Below, one piece after another: positions 6,855 through 15,219 of a DNA stretch of 26,739 nucleotides. The notes under the pieces are model-generated. The model ran no database searches. It was not told where the DNA came from and worked only from the letters and a program-made list of their open reading frames with translations. Positions within the stretch are counted from its first letter, which is position 1. The number at the start of each line of letters is the position of its first letter. The DNA lies in NCBI GenBank assembly GCA_036003365.1, contig DASYSL010000185.1:1-26739 (forward strand), written 5' to 3'. A program made the translations under genes and the position numbers. This stretch comes from DASYSL01 sp036003365. Its GTDB lineage: Bacteria > Eisenbacteria > RBG-16-71-46 > DASYSL01.

Positions 6855-9557
6855 ATGCAGTATGAAAAGTATCGGCTGCCTAATGGGCTCGAGGTCATCC
6901 TGCGCCCCGATCGTCGGTTGCCCATCGTGGCGGTGAACCTTTGGTACCACGTCGGTCCGGCCAACGAAACCCGGGGCCGGACGGGGTTCGCCCATCTCTT
7001 CGAGCACATGATGTTCCAGGGCTCGGGTCACGTGCCGGAAGACGGCCACTTCCGCCTGCTCGAGGGCGCCGGGGCCTCGCTCATCAATGGCACCACCGAC
7101 TTCGACCGCACGAACTACCTGGAGGACCTGCCGGCCAACCAGCTCGAGCTGGCGCTCTGGCTGGAGAGCGACCGCATGGGGTTTCTCCTCGACCGCCTCG
7201 ACGCCACCATGCTGGCCAACCAGCAAGACGTCGTACGAAACGAGCGCCGGCAGAGCGTGGAGAACGCCCCCTACGGCCTGGTCGACGAGCACCTCTGGCA
7301 CCTGCTGTTCCCCGAGGGCCATCCCTATTACGCCTCGGTCATCGGCTCCCACGAGGACATCCAGGCCGCGCGGCTCGAGGACGTGCGCGACTTCTTCCGT
7401 CGCTACTACGCGCCCAACAACGCCAGCATCGCCATCGTCGGTGACATCGACCCCGCCCGCACCAAGAAGCTGGTCGAAAAGTACTTCGGCACCATCCCCC
7501 CGGGCCCGCCCGTGCCCAAGATCGACGTGGTCACCCCGCCGCTCACCGGCGTGCAGCGCGCCGTGGTCACCGATCAGGTCGAGCTACCGCGGGCCATCAT
7601 GGCCTGGCTCACGCCGCCCATTTTCAAACCGGGCGACGCTGAGGGCGAGATGGTGTCGCGGATTCTCGCCGGCGGCAAAGCGGGCCGCCTCTACAAGAGG
7701 CTCGTTTACGACCAAAAGATCGCGCAGAGCGTGAGCGCGGCTCAGATCTCGCTCACGCTCGGCTCGGTGTTCCAGATCGCCTCGACCGCCAAGCCCGGCC
7801 ACACGGCCGAGGAGCTGGAGCGCGAGATCGACGAGGAGCTGGCGCGCTTCGCCAAGGATGGTCCGACCCAAATCGAGGTCGACGGCGCGCGCAACGCCAT
7901 CCAAGCCTCCGTCTGGATGAGCCTCGAGAGTCTGGGCGGGTTTTCGGGCGTGGCCGACCGGCTCAACCGCTACAATCACCACCTCGGCGATCCCGGTTAC
8001 CTCGAGAAGGATCTCGCGCGCTACGACGCCATGACGCCGGCCAAGCTGCGCGACTTCGTGCGCGAATGGCTGCCGCCCAACCGCCGCGTGCTCGTCCACG
8101 CCATCCCGGGCGAGAAAGAGCTGCCGCCCGACCCCACCGCTCCGCCCATGCCCGAACCCGAGATGGGCGCGGGCCCGCCGGCGTCCGCCGAGACGTGGCG
8201 CGACAGGGCACCCACCGCGGCCCTCGCCTCACGCACGCAGCTCCCGCGCCCGCACCGCTTCCAGCTCGACAACGGGCTCACCGTCTATTTCGCCGAGGCG
8301 CACGCGCTCCCGGTGGTCGCCGCCGATCTCGTCCTGCGCTCGGGGAGCGCGGTCGATCCCCCCCAGCGTCATGGCCTCGCCGGCTTCACCTTCGCCATGC
8401 TCGACGAGGGCACCGTGCAGCGCGACGCCCTCGCCCTGGCGCGCGAGCTCGAATCTCTCGGCGCATTCATGAGCTCCTCGGCGGGGACCGATGGCAGCTA
8501 CGTGTGGATCCGCTGCCTCAAGCCCAAGGCGCGCGAGGCCATGAATCTCTGGTCCGAGGTGGCGCTCGCCCCCTCGTTCCCGGACAACGAGATCGAGCGC
8601 GTGCGCAACGAGCGGCTGACCTCGCTCCTGCAGCGGCGCGATTCGCCCTCGCAAACCGCCACGCGCGTGCTCTATCCGAGCCTGTACGGGCCCGAGCATC
8701 CGTACGGCCACATCGTTCTCGGCGACGAGAACGCGATCAAGCAGATCCAGCGCGGCGATCTGACGGACTTCTATCGCGCGCGCTTCTCGCCCGCCGACGC
8801 GGCGCTCGTCTTCGCCGGCGATCTCACGCTCGACGAAGCGCGCGAGCTGGCCGAGCGCGGGTTCGGCTCGTGGTCGGGCAAGCCCGTGCAGACGCCAACG
8901 CCCCCTGCCGGCAAGCCCATCGCCGAGCGCATCGTCCTCGTCGACCGGCCGGACTCACCGCAAACTTCCCTGCTCGTGGCGCAGATGGGCGTCCCACGCT
9001 CGGACCCGGATTTCGAGCCTTTGAGTGTGATGAACCAGATTCTCGGCGGGCTGTTCTCGAGCCGCGTGAACATGAACCTGCGCGAGCGCCACGGCTACAC
9101 CTACGGAGCCTACTCAGGCGTGACCGAGAGCCGCGGCGTGGGCATGTTCTATCTCGGCGCCAGCGTGCGCACCGACGTCACGGGCGCGTCCATCCGCGAG
9201 ATGTTCAAAGAGGTCGAAGCCATCCGCCAGGATCCGGTCACCGAGGAGGAGCTGCGCCTCGCCAAGGATTCCATCGTGCGCGCGCTGCCGGCCATGTTCG
9301 AAACCTCGGAGAGCACGGTCTCGACCCTCGGCACGCTCTTCATGCATGAGCTGCCCGACGATTTCTTCGAAGGCTTGCCGGACCGGATCGAGGCCATGAC
9401 AGATGCGCAGATTCTCGATGCCACCCGCCGCCACGTGGACCCCGCGCGCATGCTGGTGGTCGCCGTGGGCGACCGCGCCGAGATCGAGCCGCAGATCGCG
9501 GCACTCGGCCTGGGTGCCATCACCCATCGGGACGCGGACGGCAAACCGGTGAGCTAG
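6855..9557 (+). CDS. M16-family zinc metallopeptidase, two-module form
   Basis: A 900-residue pitrilysin/insulinase-family peptidase with two M16 modules in tandem. The first (residues 1-430) carries the inverted zinc motif HLFEH (H47, E50, H51) and the downstream Glu ligand, probably E130 in NERRQS. The second (about 465-890) starts FQLDNGLTVYFAE. It has lost the HxxEH at the equivalent place (LAGFTFAMLDEG) but keeps the Arg/Tyr segment NLRERHGYTYGAYSG that completes the active site. This active-plus-inactive arrangement is usual for the family. GGAGG at 6840-6844 supports the ATG at 6855. No signal peptide is visible at this start, and no earlier in-frame start exists, which is unusual for a protease next to exported M20. 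Modules are joined by a Pro-rich linker (PPDPTAPPMPEPE). Confidence 0.93.
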   Translation: MQYEKYRLPNGLEVILRPDRRLPIVAVNLWYHVGPANETRGRTGFAHLFEHMMFQGSGHVPEDGHFRLLEGAGASLINGTTDFDRTNYLEDLPANQLELALWLESDRMGFLLDRLDATMLANQQDVVRNERRQSVENAPYGLVDEHLWHLLFPEGHPYYASVIGSHEDIQAARLEDVRDFFRRYYAPNNASIAIVGDIDPARTKKLVEKYFGTIPPGPPVPKIDVVTPPLTGVQRAVVTDQVELPRAIMAWLTPPIFKPGDAEGEMVSRILAGGKAGRLYKRLVYDQKIAQSVSAAQISLTLGSVFQIASTAKPGHTAEELEREIDEELARFAKDGPTQIEVDGARNAIQASVWMSLESLGGFSGVADRLNRYNHHLGDPGYLEKDLARYDAMTPAKLRDFVREWLPPNRRVLVHAIPGEKELPPDPTAPPMPEPEMGAGPPASAETWRDRAPTAALASRTQLPRPHRFQLDNGLTVYFAEAHALPVVAADLVLRSGSAVDPPQRHGLAGFTFAMLDEGTVQRDALALARELESLGAFMSSSAGTDGSYVWIRCLKPKAREAMNLWSEVALAPSFPDNEIERVRNERLTSLLQRRDSPSQTATRVLYPSLYGPEHPYGHIVLGDENAIKQIQRGDLTDFYRARFSPADAALVFAGDLTLDEARELAERGFGSWSGKPVQTPTPPAGKPIAERIVLVDRPDSPQTSLLVAQMGVPRSDPDFEPLSVMNQILGGLFSSRVNMNLRERHGYTYGAYSGVTESRGVGMFYLGASVRTDVTGASIREMFKEVEAIRQDPVTEEELRLAKDSIVRALPAMFETSESTVSTLGTLFMHELPDDFFEGLPDRIEAMTDAQILDATRRHVDPARMLVVAVGDRAEIEPQIAALGLGAITHRDADGKPVS

Positions 9558-9703
9558 GGGAATGAGCGAAAAACCGGCCGTGTCATCAGGCTTGCAACGC
9601 CAGGCCCCATGCACGACAATGGAATCCGGGTGCCAGGCCCAGCCCGACCCCTCCCCACCATTCGGCGTCCTCGCTGCATCGACGCCAGGAGAATTCGCAC
9701 TCC

Positions 9704-10984
9704 GTGCGCCCTTCCAGACCCTCCCGACCTTCGGGAGAAGACCGCCGTAATTCGAACCAGGACCGCCGTCGCTCCTCGCAAGACCGCCGTTACGGGAGCG
9801 GGAGCAACGACCAGCGGTACGGCTCGAATTCCGGGTCGAACTCAGGTTCGAATCCCGGCTCGAATTCAGGAGCTCATTACGGACCCAACGACAACCGCTA
9901 TCCCGCAAACGACCAACGCTATGGTGGTGACGACCGGCGCCAGGCGCCGCAGGATCGCCGGCGCATGAACGACGATCGCCGGCAGGAATATCGCCGCCCC
10001 AGCAACTTCGATCGCCGAAATCCGCGCCGTGGGCGCGACGGCGGCTCGCCGCGTGGCGGCGACCGCGGTCGCTCCAAGCAGCCGGATTATCGCTCGCTCC
10101 TGACCGATCTCCAGCAGCGCACGAGCATCGATCCCTTCGAGCGCATCCGCCTCGAGACCACGCCCGACATCCATACGACGCGCGCCATGGAATTGGTGTC
10201 GCCGATCGGCAAGGGGCAGCGCTGCCTCATCGTGTCGCCGCCCAAGGCCGGCAAGACGACGATGCTGCAGGACGTGGCGCGCGCCGTGGAGCAGAACCAT
10301 CCCGAGATCCTGGTCATGGTGCTGCTCGTCGACGAGCGACCCGAGGAGGTCACGGGTTTCCGCCGCGCGGTGAAGTCGGAGGTGTTCGCGGCCTCGAGCG
10401 ATCTGTCGGCGCAGGATCACGTGGCGCTCGCCGAGCGCTGTCTCGCGAAGGCATTGGAGCCCGTGATCGCCGGCCGCGACGTCATGATCCTGCTCGACTC
10501 GATCACGCGCCTCGCGCGCGCCTACAACACAGTGTCGGAAGGCGTTGGTCGCACCATGTCCGGTGGTCTCGACGCCGCCACGATGCACGCGCCGCGCCAG
10601 ATCTTCGGCGCCGCGCGCAAGATCGAGGAAGGCGGCTCGCTCACGATTCTGGGCACCGCGCTCGTGGAAACCGGCTCGCGCATGGACGAAGTCATCTTCC
10701 AGGAATTCAAGGGCACCGGAAACACGGAGATCGTGCTGTCGCGCGCGCTGTTCGAGAAGCGCATCTTCCCCGCCGTCGACATCACGCAGAGCGGCACGCG
10801 CAAGCAGGAGAAGCTGTATCCGCCCGAGATCATGAAACAGCTCAACACGCTGCAGCGCGCGCTCGCCGGCATGGAGAAGTCGATGGCCATGCGCAAGCTG
10901 CTCGACCTGCTCGAGCGCTATCCGACGAACGCCGAAGCGCTCGCCGCCATCGGCGCGGCTCTCGCGCCCGAAAAGGCTGTCTAG
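9704..10984 (+). CDS. rho: Rho-type hexameric RNA helicase lacking the cold-shock RNA-binding domain
   Basis: A 426-residue protein. From about residue 128 it is a clear Rho ATPase: Walker A PPKAGKT (180-186), the MVLLVDERPEEVT block, Walker B DVMILLDSITRLARAYNT, Q-loop-like SGGLDAATMH, R-loop EEFKGTGN-type FKGTGN and the arginine-finger segment SGTRKQE. Rho normally has an N-terminal helical domain and a cold-shock (OB) fold that binds rut sites. Neither is recognisable here. Residues 1-127 are Arg/Asn/Ser/Gly/Asp-rich with repeated DRR and GSNS units and no hydrophobic core. AGGAG at 9687-9691 precedes the GTG at 9704, and no other in-frame ATG, GTG or TTG start was seen upstream. It could be the sole Rho with a replaced RNA-binding region, or a paralogue beside a canonical one elsewhere. 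Confidence 0.9.
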   Translation: MRPSRPSRPSGEDRRNSNQDRRRSSQDRRYGSGSNDQRYGSNSGSNSGSNPGSNSGAHYGPNDNRYPANDQRYGGDDRRQAPQDRRRMNDDRRQEYRRPSNFDRRNPRRGRDGGSPRGGDRGRSKQPDYRSLLTDLQQRTSIDPFERIRLETTPDIHTTRAMELVSPIGKGQRCLIVSPPKAGKTTMLQDVARAVEQNHPEILVMVLLVDERPEEVTGFRRAVKSEVFAASSDLSAQDHVALAERCLAKALEPVIAGRDVMILLDSITRLARAYNTVSEGVGRTMSGGLDAATMHAPRQIFGAARKIEEGGSLTILGTALVETGSRMDEVIFQEFKGTGNTEIVLSRALFEKRIFPAVDITQSGTRKQEKLYPPEIMKQLNTLQRALAGMEKSMAMRKLLDLLERYPTNAEALAAIGAALAPEKAV

Positions 10985-11030
10985 CCGTTCCAGGAGCACA
11001 CTCCCCGCCGGCCCGCCAAGGAGCATCGCC

Positions 11031-12284
11031 ATGTCTTCCGAATTCTTCGTTCATGTCGGCACGCTCATCGATGGCAAAGGCGGTGCACCGCAGCGTGACG
11101 TGACGATCCGCGTGAAGGATGGGCGCGTGGCCGAGATCGGGCCGTCGCGCGCGACTGGTGGTTCGCCCGGCGCCATCGACCTCGGCGCCTATACGGTGAC
11201 GCCGGGCTACATCGATTGCCACGCGCACCTGACGCTGATCGTCGACAAGGGTTGGGAGCTGCATGGCGTCACCAAGACCCCAGCCGACGAGGCCATCCGC
11301 GGCGTGCATTCGGCGAAGGCGACGATCGAAGCCGGTTTCACCACCGTGCGCAACGTGCTCGCCTGGGGCTTCAGCGACATTGCTTTGAAGAATGCCATCG
11401 ACGCCGGGATCGTGCCCGGTCCGCGCATGGTGTGCTCGACGCACGGCATGTCGATCTTGGGCGGCCACGGCGACCACAACGCGTTTGCTCCGGGGATCGC
11501 CGAGGAAGAGCCCAGCTGGAAGCGCGGCATCATCACCGGGCCGCAAGACTGCCGGGCAGCGATTCGCTACGCGGTGAAACACGGCGCCGAGGTGATCAAG
11601 ATCATGTCGTCGGGCGGCGTTTTGTCGGCCGGTGATGCGCTCGACGCGCGCCAATTCTCCGATGAAGAGCTTCACTTGCTCGTCGAGGAGGCCGGCTTCC
11701 TCGGTCGCCGCGTGTGCAGCCACGCGCACGGCGCCGACGGCATTCGCGCCGCGGTGAAGGCCGGCGTGGCGAGCATCGAGCACGGTACCTACGTCGATGA
11801 CGACGGCCTGCGCTTGATGAAGGAGCGCGGCACGTTCCTCGTGCCCACGCGCCTGGCCGGCGAAACCGTGCTCGCGCACGCCGAGGCCGGCACGTTGCCC
11901 GAGTGGGCGATCGCCAAGGCCAAGGAAGCCGGGACCGCCATGCGCCAGAACTTCTCGCGCGCCGTGAAGTCGGGCGTGCGCATCGCGCTCGGCACGGATT
12001 CGGGCGTCTACCCGCACGGCCAGAACGCGCGTGAGTTCAAGCTCATGTGCGACGGCGGCATGTCGCCGATGGCCTCGATCCTCGCCGGCACGCGCGAGGC
12101 GGCGGACTTGATCGGCCGCAACGACATCGGCGTTTTGGAGCCAGGCCGCTGGGCGGATCTCGTGGCGATCGAGGGTGATCCTTTGACCGACATCACGCGC
12201 CTGGAGCGCCCGGCCGTCGTCATGAAGGGCGGCCAGATCGCATTCGATCGCCGCGCGGGTACGCCGGCGCTGGTTGGAGCGTAG
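11031..12284 (+). CDS. Metal-dependent amidohydrolase (prolidase/imidazolonepropionase-like)
   Basis: A 417-residue TIM-barrel hydrolase of the amidohydrolase superfamily, closest in pattern to the Met-dependent hydrolase A / Xaa-Pro dipeptidase-like group. All metal-site residues are present: H64 and H66 in DCHAHL, the carbamylated K190 in VIKIMSSGG, H231 in CSHAHG, H251 in SIEHGT and D323 in LGTDSG. The N- and C-terminal strands form the usual beta-sandwich (TLIDGKGG at the start, PGRWADLVAIEGDP at the end). AAGGAG lies a good distance before the ATG. There is no signal peptide, so it is cytoplasmic. Its stop overlaps by one base the GTG start of the following propeller gene. Substrates in this group range from dipeptides to organophosphates, so no specific one is assigned. 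Confidence 0.92.
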   Translation: MSSEFFVHVGTLIDGKGGAPQRDVTIRVKDGRVAEIGPSRATGGSPGAIDLGAYTVTPGYIDCHAHLTLIVDKGWELHGVTKTPADEAIRGVHSAKATIEAGFTTVRNVLAWGFSDIALKNAIDAGIVPGPRMVCSTHGMSILGGHGDHNAFAPGIAEEEPSWKRGIITGPQDCRAAIRYAVKHGAEVIKIMSSGGVLSAGDALDARQFSDEELHLLVEEAGFLGRRVCSHAHGADGIRAAVKAGVASIEHGTYVDDDGLRLMKERGTFLVPTRLAGETVLAHAEAGTLPEWAIAKAKEAGTAMRQNFSRAVKSGVRIALGTDSGVYPHGQNAREFKLMCDGGMSPMASILAGTREAADLIGRNDIGVLEPGRWADLVAIEGDPLTDITRLERPAVVMKGGQIAFDRRAGTPALVGA

Positions 12285-13321
12285 TGGTCACGACGCTCGC
12301 GGCACTTCTCTTTCTCGCGACGGCGCAAGGCAAACCGGACTTTGTCCATTCGCTCACACCAGCGGATTCGCTGATCCGCGCAGGAGAAACGCACTTCGCT
12401 CATTTGTGGAAGATGAGCCCAGACGAAAACAACGCGTGTCCGCGTTGGTCGAGAGACAGCGAAGGCTTGGTCATCGAGACGGTCATGGGGTTCGGCTGTC
12501 CTCATGCCAGGGTTGTAAGGGCAGGTCCTTACGACAAGGTCATGACGCGTGATGTGAGCGATCACGCGATGAGTCCATCGTTCACCGGCATGGATGTGGT
12601 TGTTTTCGCAAAGCTGGGCACCGACTCTTGCCGCGCTTCCGCGCAGCACTGGCGTGAAGCCAAGTGGTCCCTTTTTCCCGAGAGCAAACTGCACGTTGAA
12701 GACACGGCTTTGGAACGCCTGGAACTGGCAGGCATTTCGGGGGCGATGGAACCTGACGCCTCGCTTGACGGCAAGCAGATCGTCTTCACTGCCACGCCGG
12801 CAATCGACCCCGAGCTCTACGTTGCCCACGCCGATGGCTCGAACGTACGCCGGCTCACCGTCGATCAAGGCTACGATGGCGGTGGCTGCTTCTCTCCCAA
12901 TGGCCAGCTCATCTGCTATCAGGCGTTTTACCCGCGGCTGGAAACCGACAAAGCGATCTATACCGATTTACTTGCCAAACATCTCGTAGACACGAGCACG
13001 CTCGACATCTGGATCGTGCATCCCGACGGCTCGGACCGCGGCCAGGTGACCGATCTCGAAGGCACCTCGATGGAGCCCTCGTTCACGCCCGACAGCAAGC
13101 GCATCATCTTCTCTTCTGATTATCAGGACGTGGCTGGGCGCCAATTCGATCTCTACATCACCAAGCTCGACGGCGGCACGCCCGAGAAGATCACGAACGA
13201 TCCTGGCCCCGATTGCTTCCCCATGTTCAGCCCCAACGGACGCTACCTCGCGTTCACGTCAGGACGTGGCGCCAAGACCGCTGGCGCGCAGAACGTATTC
13301 ATCGCCGAATGGAAGGAATAG
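12284..13321 (+). CDS. TolB-like PD40 beta-propeller protein
   Basis: A 345-residue protein built of PD40 (WD40-like) propeller blades: MEPDASLDGKQIVFTA, GGCFSPNGQLICYQ, MEPSFTPDSKRIIFSS and FPMFSPNGRYLAFTSG, each followed by a D/N-rich strand such as HADGSNVRRLT. The GTG start at 12284 shares its G with the TAG stop of the amidohydrolase, so translation is probably coupled. The N-terminus is a short hydrophobic stretch (TLAALLFLATAQG), a weak signal peptide that suggests periplasmic location. The first 130 residues contain four Cys and diverge from the standard blades. Such propellers act as binding scaffolds or occur beside peptidases and amidohydrolases; no enzymatic residues are evident. 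Base use in 12350-12700 is less GC-rich than in the neighbours. Confidence 0.85.
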   Translation: MVTTLAALLFLATAQGKPDFVHSLTPADSLIRAGETHFAHLWKMSPDENNACPRWSRDSEGLVIETVMGFGCPHARVVRAGPYDKVMTRDVSDHAMSPSFTGMDVVVFAKLGTDSCRASAQHWREAKWSLFPESKLHVEDTALERLELAGISGAMEPDASLDGKQIVFTATPAIDPELYVAHADGSNVRRLTVDQGYDGGGCFSPNGQLICYQAFYPRLETDKAIYTDLLAKHLVDTSTLDIWIVHPDGSDRGQVTDLEGTSMEPSFTPDSKRIIFSSDYQDVAGRQFDLYITKLDGGTPEKITNDPGPDCFPMFSPNGRYLAFTSGRGAKTAGAQNVFIAEWKE

Positions 13322-13734
13322 ACGCAGGCCGCGGCCTCATCATCCCGACGCACGAAATCGAGCTGCGCCGCTCGCGCTCGGGCGGGCCCGGCGGGCAAAA
13401 CGTCAACAAGGTAGAGACGCAGGTCGAGGCGCGCTGGGACATCAGCGCCTCGCAGGCGCTCGGCGACGCGCAGCGGGCGCGACTGCTCAACGCTCTCGCG
13501 CCCCGTCTGGTCGCGGGCTCGATCCTCGTCGTGAAGAGCCGCACCGAACGCAGCCAGGAAGGCAATCGTCGCGCGGCCCTCGCGCGACTCTCGGCGCTCG
13601 TCGCCGCGGCGCTCAAGCCCCGCAAAAAGCGCCACGCCACGCGGCCGACCACCTCCTCGCGCGAGAAGCGCTTGGACAAAAAGAAACAGCGCTCGCGCGT
13701 GAAACGCGAGCGCTCGCGACCGCTCGAAGACTGA
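13309..13734 (+). CDS. arfB: ArfB-like peptidyl-tRNA hydrolase (ribosome rescue)
   Basis: A 141-residue class I release-factor-like protein that would hydrolyse peptidyl-tRNA on ribosomes stalled at the end of truncated mRNA. The catalytic loop GGQ is at residues 28-30 within SRSGGPGGQNVNKVET, the family signature. There is no codon-recognition domain. The C-terminus from about residue 105 is strongly basic (KPRKKRHATRP, KKKQRSRVKRE), matching the ArfB tail that occupies the empty mRNA channel. The ATG at 13309 lies inside the end of the propeller gene (13-base overlap), and length from here matches E. coli ArfB (140 residues). An in-frame start further upstream would lack homology. A 10-bp hairpin is embedded 20 bases before the stop. 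Confidence 0.92.
   Translation: MEGIDAGRGLIIPTHEIELRRSRSGGPGGQNVNKVETQVEARWDISASQALGDAQRARLLNALAPRLVAGSILVVKSRTERSQEGNRRAALARLSALVAAALKPRKKRHATRPTTSSREKRLDKKKQRSRVKRERSRPLED
13688..13714 (+). promoter_or_regulatory. 10-bp hairpin inside the 3' end of arfB
   Basis: AGCGCTCGCG (13688-13697) pairs perfectly with CGCGAGCGCT (13705-13714) over a 7-base loop (CGTGAAA). It ends 20 bases before the stop and just before the convergent VOC gene. No T-run follows on the plus strand. It may cap or process the arfB mRNA, or simply reflect Arg/Ser/Glu codons. Confidence 0.5.
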
Positions 13735-13742
13735 GCCGAAGA

Positions 13743-14108
13743 CTACGCCGGCTCGAACAGCTCGATCGGGTTCCCCGAAGGATCTTCGATCAGAATCTGC
13801 TTTCCGCCAGGCCCCGTGACGATGTCGTTGCGAAAAGGCACTCCGGCCGTTCGCAAGTCGGAGACCAGGGCAGCCAGGTCCCGGGTCTCGAACACGAAGC
13901 GGTTCCATCCGCCCGGCTCGGGCGCGCGCCCATCGGGCATCGGCCGCGACGCCGAGGCCGTCGGGCCCGCGACCCACAGCTGCATCGGCCCATGCCGCAG
14001 GATCGCGATCGCCGGCGCGAAATTGCGCTCCAGCTCGAAGCCCAGCCGCTCGACGTAGAACGCCACCGCGGCGTCCACGTCCTTCACGATGTAGCGCACG
14101 GCCGCCAC
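13743..14108 (-). CDS. VOC-superfamily (glyoxalase/bleomycin-resistance fold) protein
   Basis: A 121-residue single-unit vicinal-oxygen-chelate protein. The two beta-alpha-beta-beta-beta motifs are recognisable: VRYIVKDVDAAVAFYVERLG at the start and RFVFETRDLAALVSDLRTAG in the second half, ending in the typical IEDPSGNPIELFEP strand with the Glu metal ligand. The fold serves lyases, dioxygenases and drug-binding proteins, and the specific role is open. The GTG start at 14108 lies four bases after the stop of the pterin carbinolamine dehydratase gene, so the two share a transcript. The stop is only eight bases from that of the convergent arfB gene. Confidence 0.9.
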   Translation of the reverse strand: MAAVRYIVKDVDAAVAFYVERLGFELERNFAPAIAILRHGPMQLWVAGPTASASRPMPDGRAPEPGGWNRFVFETRDLAALVSDLRTAGVPFRNDIVTGPGGKQILIEDPSGNPIELFEPA

Positions 14109-14112
14109 GACG

Positions 14113-14469
14113 CTAACCCCGCGCCGCCGACGGACTCCCCACCCCGTCGATCTTGGCCGCCATGATGAAATCGTTCATGTGCAGCCCGCCGGTCGCGTGC
14201 GTCCAGAGCTCGACCTTCACTTCGTTCCAATGGACGCAGAAGTCGGGATGATGCCCCTCGGCCTCGGCGATGGCGGCCATGCGATTGACGAACTCCATCG
14301 CTTCTTTGAAGTCTTTGCAACGGAACGTGCGCGTGAGGCGCGGACCGGGCACGACCTGCCAGTCGGGCACCACCTTTCGATACTCGCGAATCTTGGCGTC
14401 GTCGAGCGGCTTCTCGCCGCCCTCACAAGGCACACAATGCTTCTTCTGAAGCTCGGTTGCGGTCTCCAT
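14113..14469 (-). CDS. phhB: Pterin-4a-carbinolamine dehydratase
   Basis: A 118-residue enzyme that dehydrates 4a-hydroxytetrahydrobiopterin to quinonoid dihydropterin, recycling the cofactor of aromatic amino acid hydroxylases. The family pattern is complete: EGHHPDF (H73, H74, P75), W81, H91 in ELWTHATGGL and D100 in MNDF. The N-terminus has the common HCVPCEGGEKPL segment seen in bacterial members. The start at 14469 is favoured because AAGGAGG precedes it; an earlier in-frame ATG would add eight residues without homology. It heads a two-gene unit with the VOC gene. No phenylalanine hydroxylase is present in the window, so the pterin partner is elsewhere or the protein serves molybdopterin or another pterin. 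Confidence 0.94.
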   Translation of the reverse strand: METATELQKKHCVPCEGGEKPLDDAKIREYRKVVPDWQVVPGPRLTRTFRCKDFKEAMEFVNRMAAIAEAEGHHPDFCVHWNEVKVELWTHATGGLHMNDFIMAAKIDGVGSPSAARG

Positions 14470-14561
14470 GCCTTCCTCCTTGATTGCCCTCACAGCCTGA
14501 GGGTATTCTGCCCAAGGCCCCCGCAGGCCGTAAGACCCGCCGATTCGAGCGAGGTACTGCC

Positions 14562-15107
14562 ATGCGTGGGCTTTCTCTTTTCCTGCTGGCCGTTGGGCTC
14601 TTCTCCTTCCCCGTAGCCGCCCACGCCCAATTCCACATGGGCGGCCTCGACGGCATGATGCAAACGGTCAAGCAGCAGGACCAGAGCGCCTTCACCGGCC
14701 TCGGTCTGCGGGCGCGCATCACCTCGGACGATCTGCCCGTCAACATGACCCTCATGCCTACTCTGGAGTATTGGCGCAATTCGGCCAACCTCCGCGACTT
14801 CAACATCGAGGTGGCCGAGAAAGATCTGACTCTCGGCCTCGATGGGCGCTATGAGATGACCTTCGGCGCCTGGCATCCCTATGCGGGAGCCGGATTTGCC
14901 GCCCACTTCATCAACACGGAGTTTTCGGCGCCACAGTTGGGTGTGCCCCAGACACAGGCGGATCACACCAAGTTCGCGCCCAATCTCCTGGCGGGACTTC
15001 AGCTGGCGCCGCTCGGCCCCATCCAGTCCTTCCTCGAGACCAAGTACGCCTTCGTCTCGGACTTCAAGCAGTTCAAGCTGAACTGGGGCTTGGGAGTGAA
15101 TTTCTAG
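14562..15107 (+). CDS. Small outer-membrane beta-barrel protein
   Basis: A 181-residue exported protein. The N-terminus is a clean signal peptide (MRGLSLFLLAVGLFSFPVAA, cleavage after AHA). The mature part consists of alternating hydrophobic and polar strands with aromatic girdles (ITSDDLPVNMTLMPTLEYW, LGLDGRYEMTFGAWHPYAGAG, LNWGLGVNF), and it ends in Phe, the classical outer-membrane insertion signal. The pattern fits an OmpW/OmpA-like eight-stranded barrel (outer-membrane beta-barrel superfamily); the ligand is unknown. The ATG at 14562 is chosen because the signal peptide starts there. It is divergent from phhB, with 92 bases between the starts. Confidence 0.85.
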   Translation: MRGLSLFLLAVGLFSFPVAAHAQFHMGGLDGMMQTVKQQDQSAFTGLGLRARITSDDLPVNMTLMPTLEYWRNSANLRDFNIEVAEKDLTLGLDGRYEMTFGAWHPYAGAGFAAHFINTEFSAPQLGVPQTQADHTKFAPNLLAGLQLAPLGPIQSFLETKYAFVSDFKQFKLNWGLGVNF

Positions 15108-15180
15108 AGGGCGAATGACGGGCCCATCGACCCATGAGAGGTCACATGGACGATCGACCCACTGCGCCGGAAAAGCTTCG

Positions 15181-15209
15181 AGGCCGCCGGATCGCGTGTC
15201 CGACGGCCT
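15181..15209 (+). terminator. Hairpin downstream of the outer-membrane protein
   Basis: AGGCCGCCGGA (15181-15191) pairs with TCCGACGGCCT (15199-15209) with one mismatch over a 7-base loop, followed by CTACTCTTTCG. The strong stem and modest T-content 73 bases after the stop suggest the terminator of the gene ending at 15107. Confidence 0.6.
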
Positions 15210-15219
15210 CTACTCTTTC

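Noticed and set aside
9592..9620. Sigma70-like promoter (TTGCAA, 17 bases, GACAAT) before rho
   Set aside because: Only 4 of 6 matches in each box, which is expected by chance in a gap of this size.
13243..13977. 244-codon minus-strand frame across arfB
   Set aside because: It is Arg/Ala-rich noise opposite the GGQ-bearing arfB and spans two certain genes.
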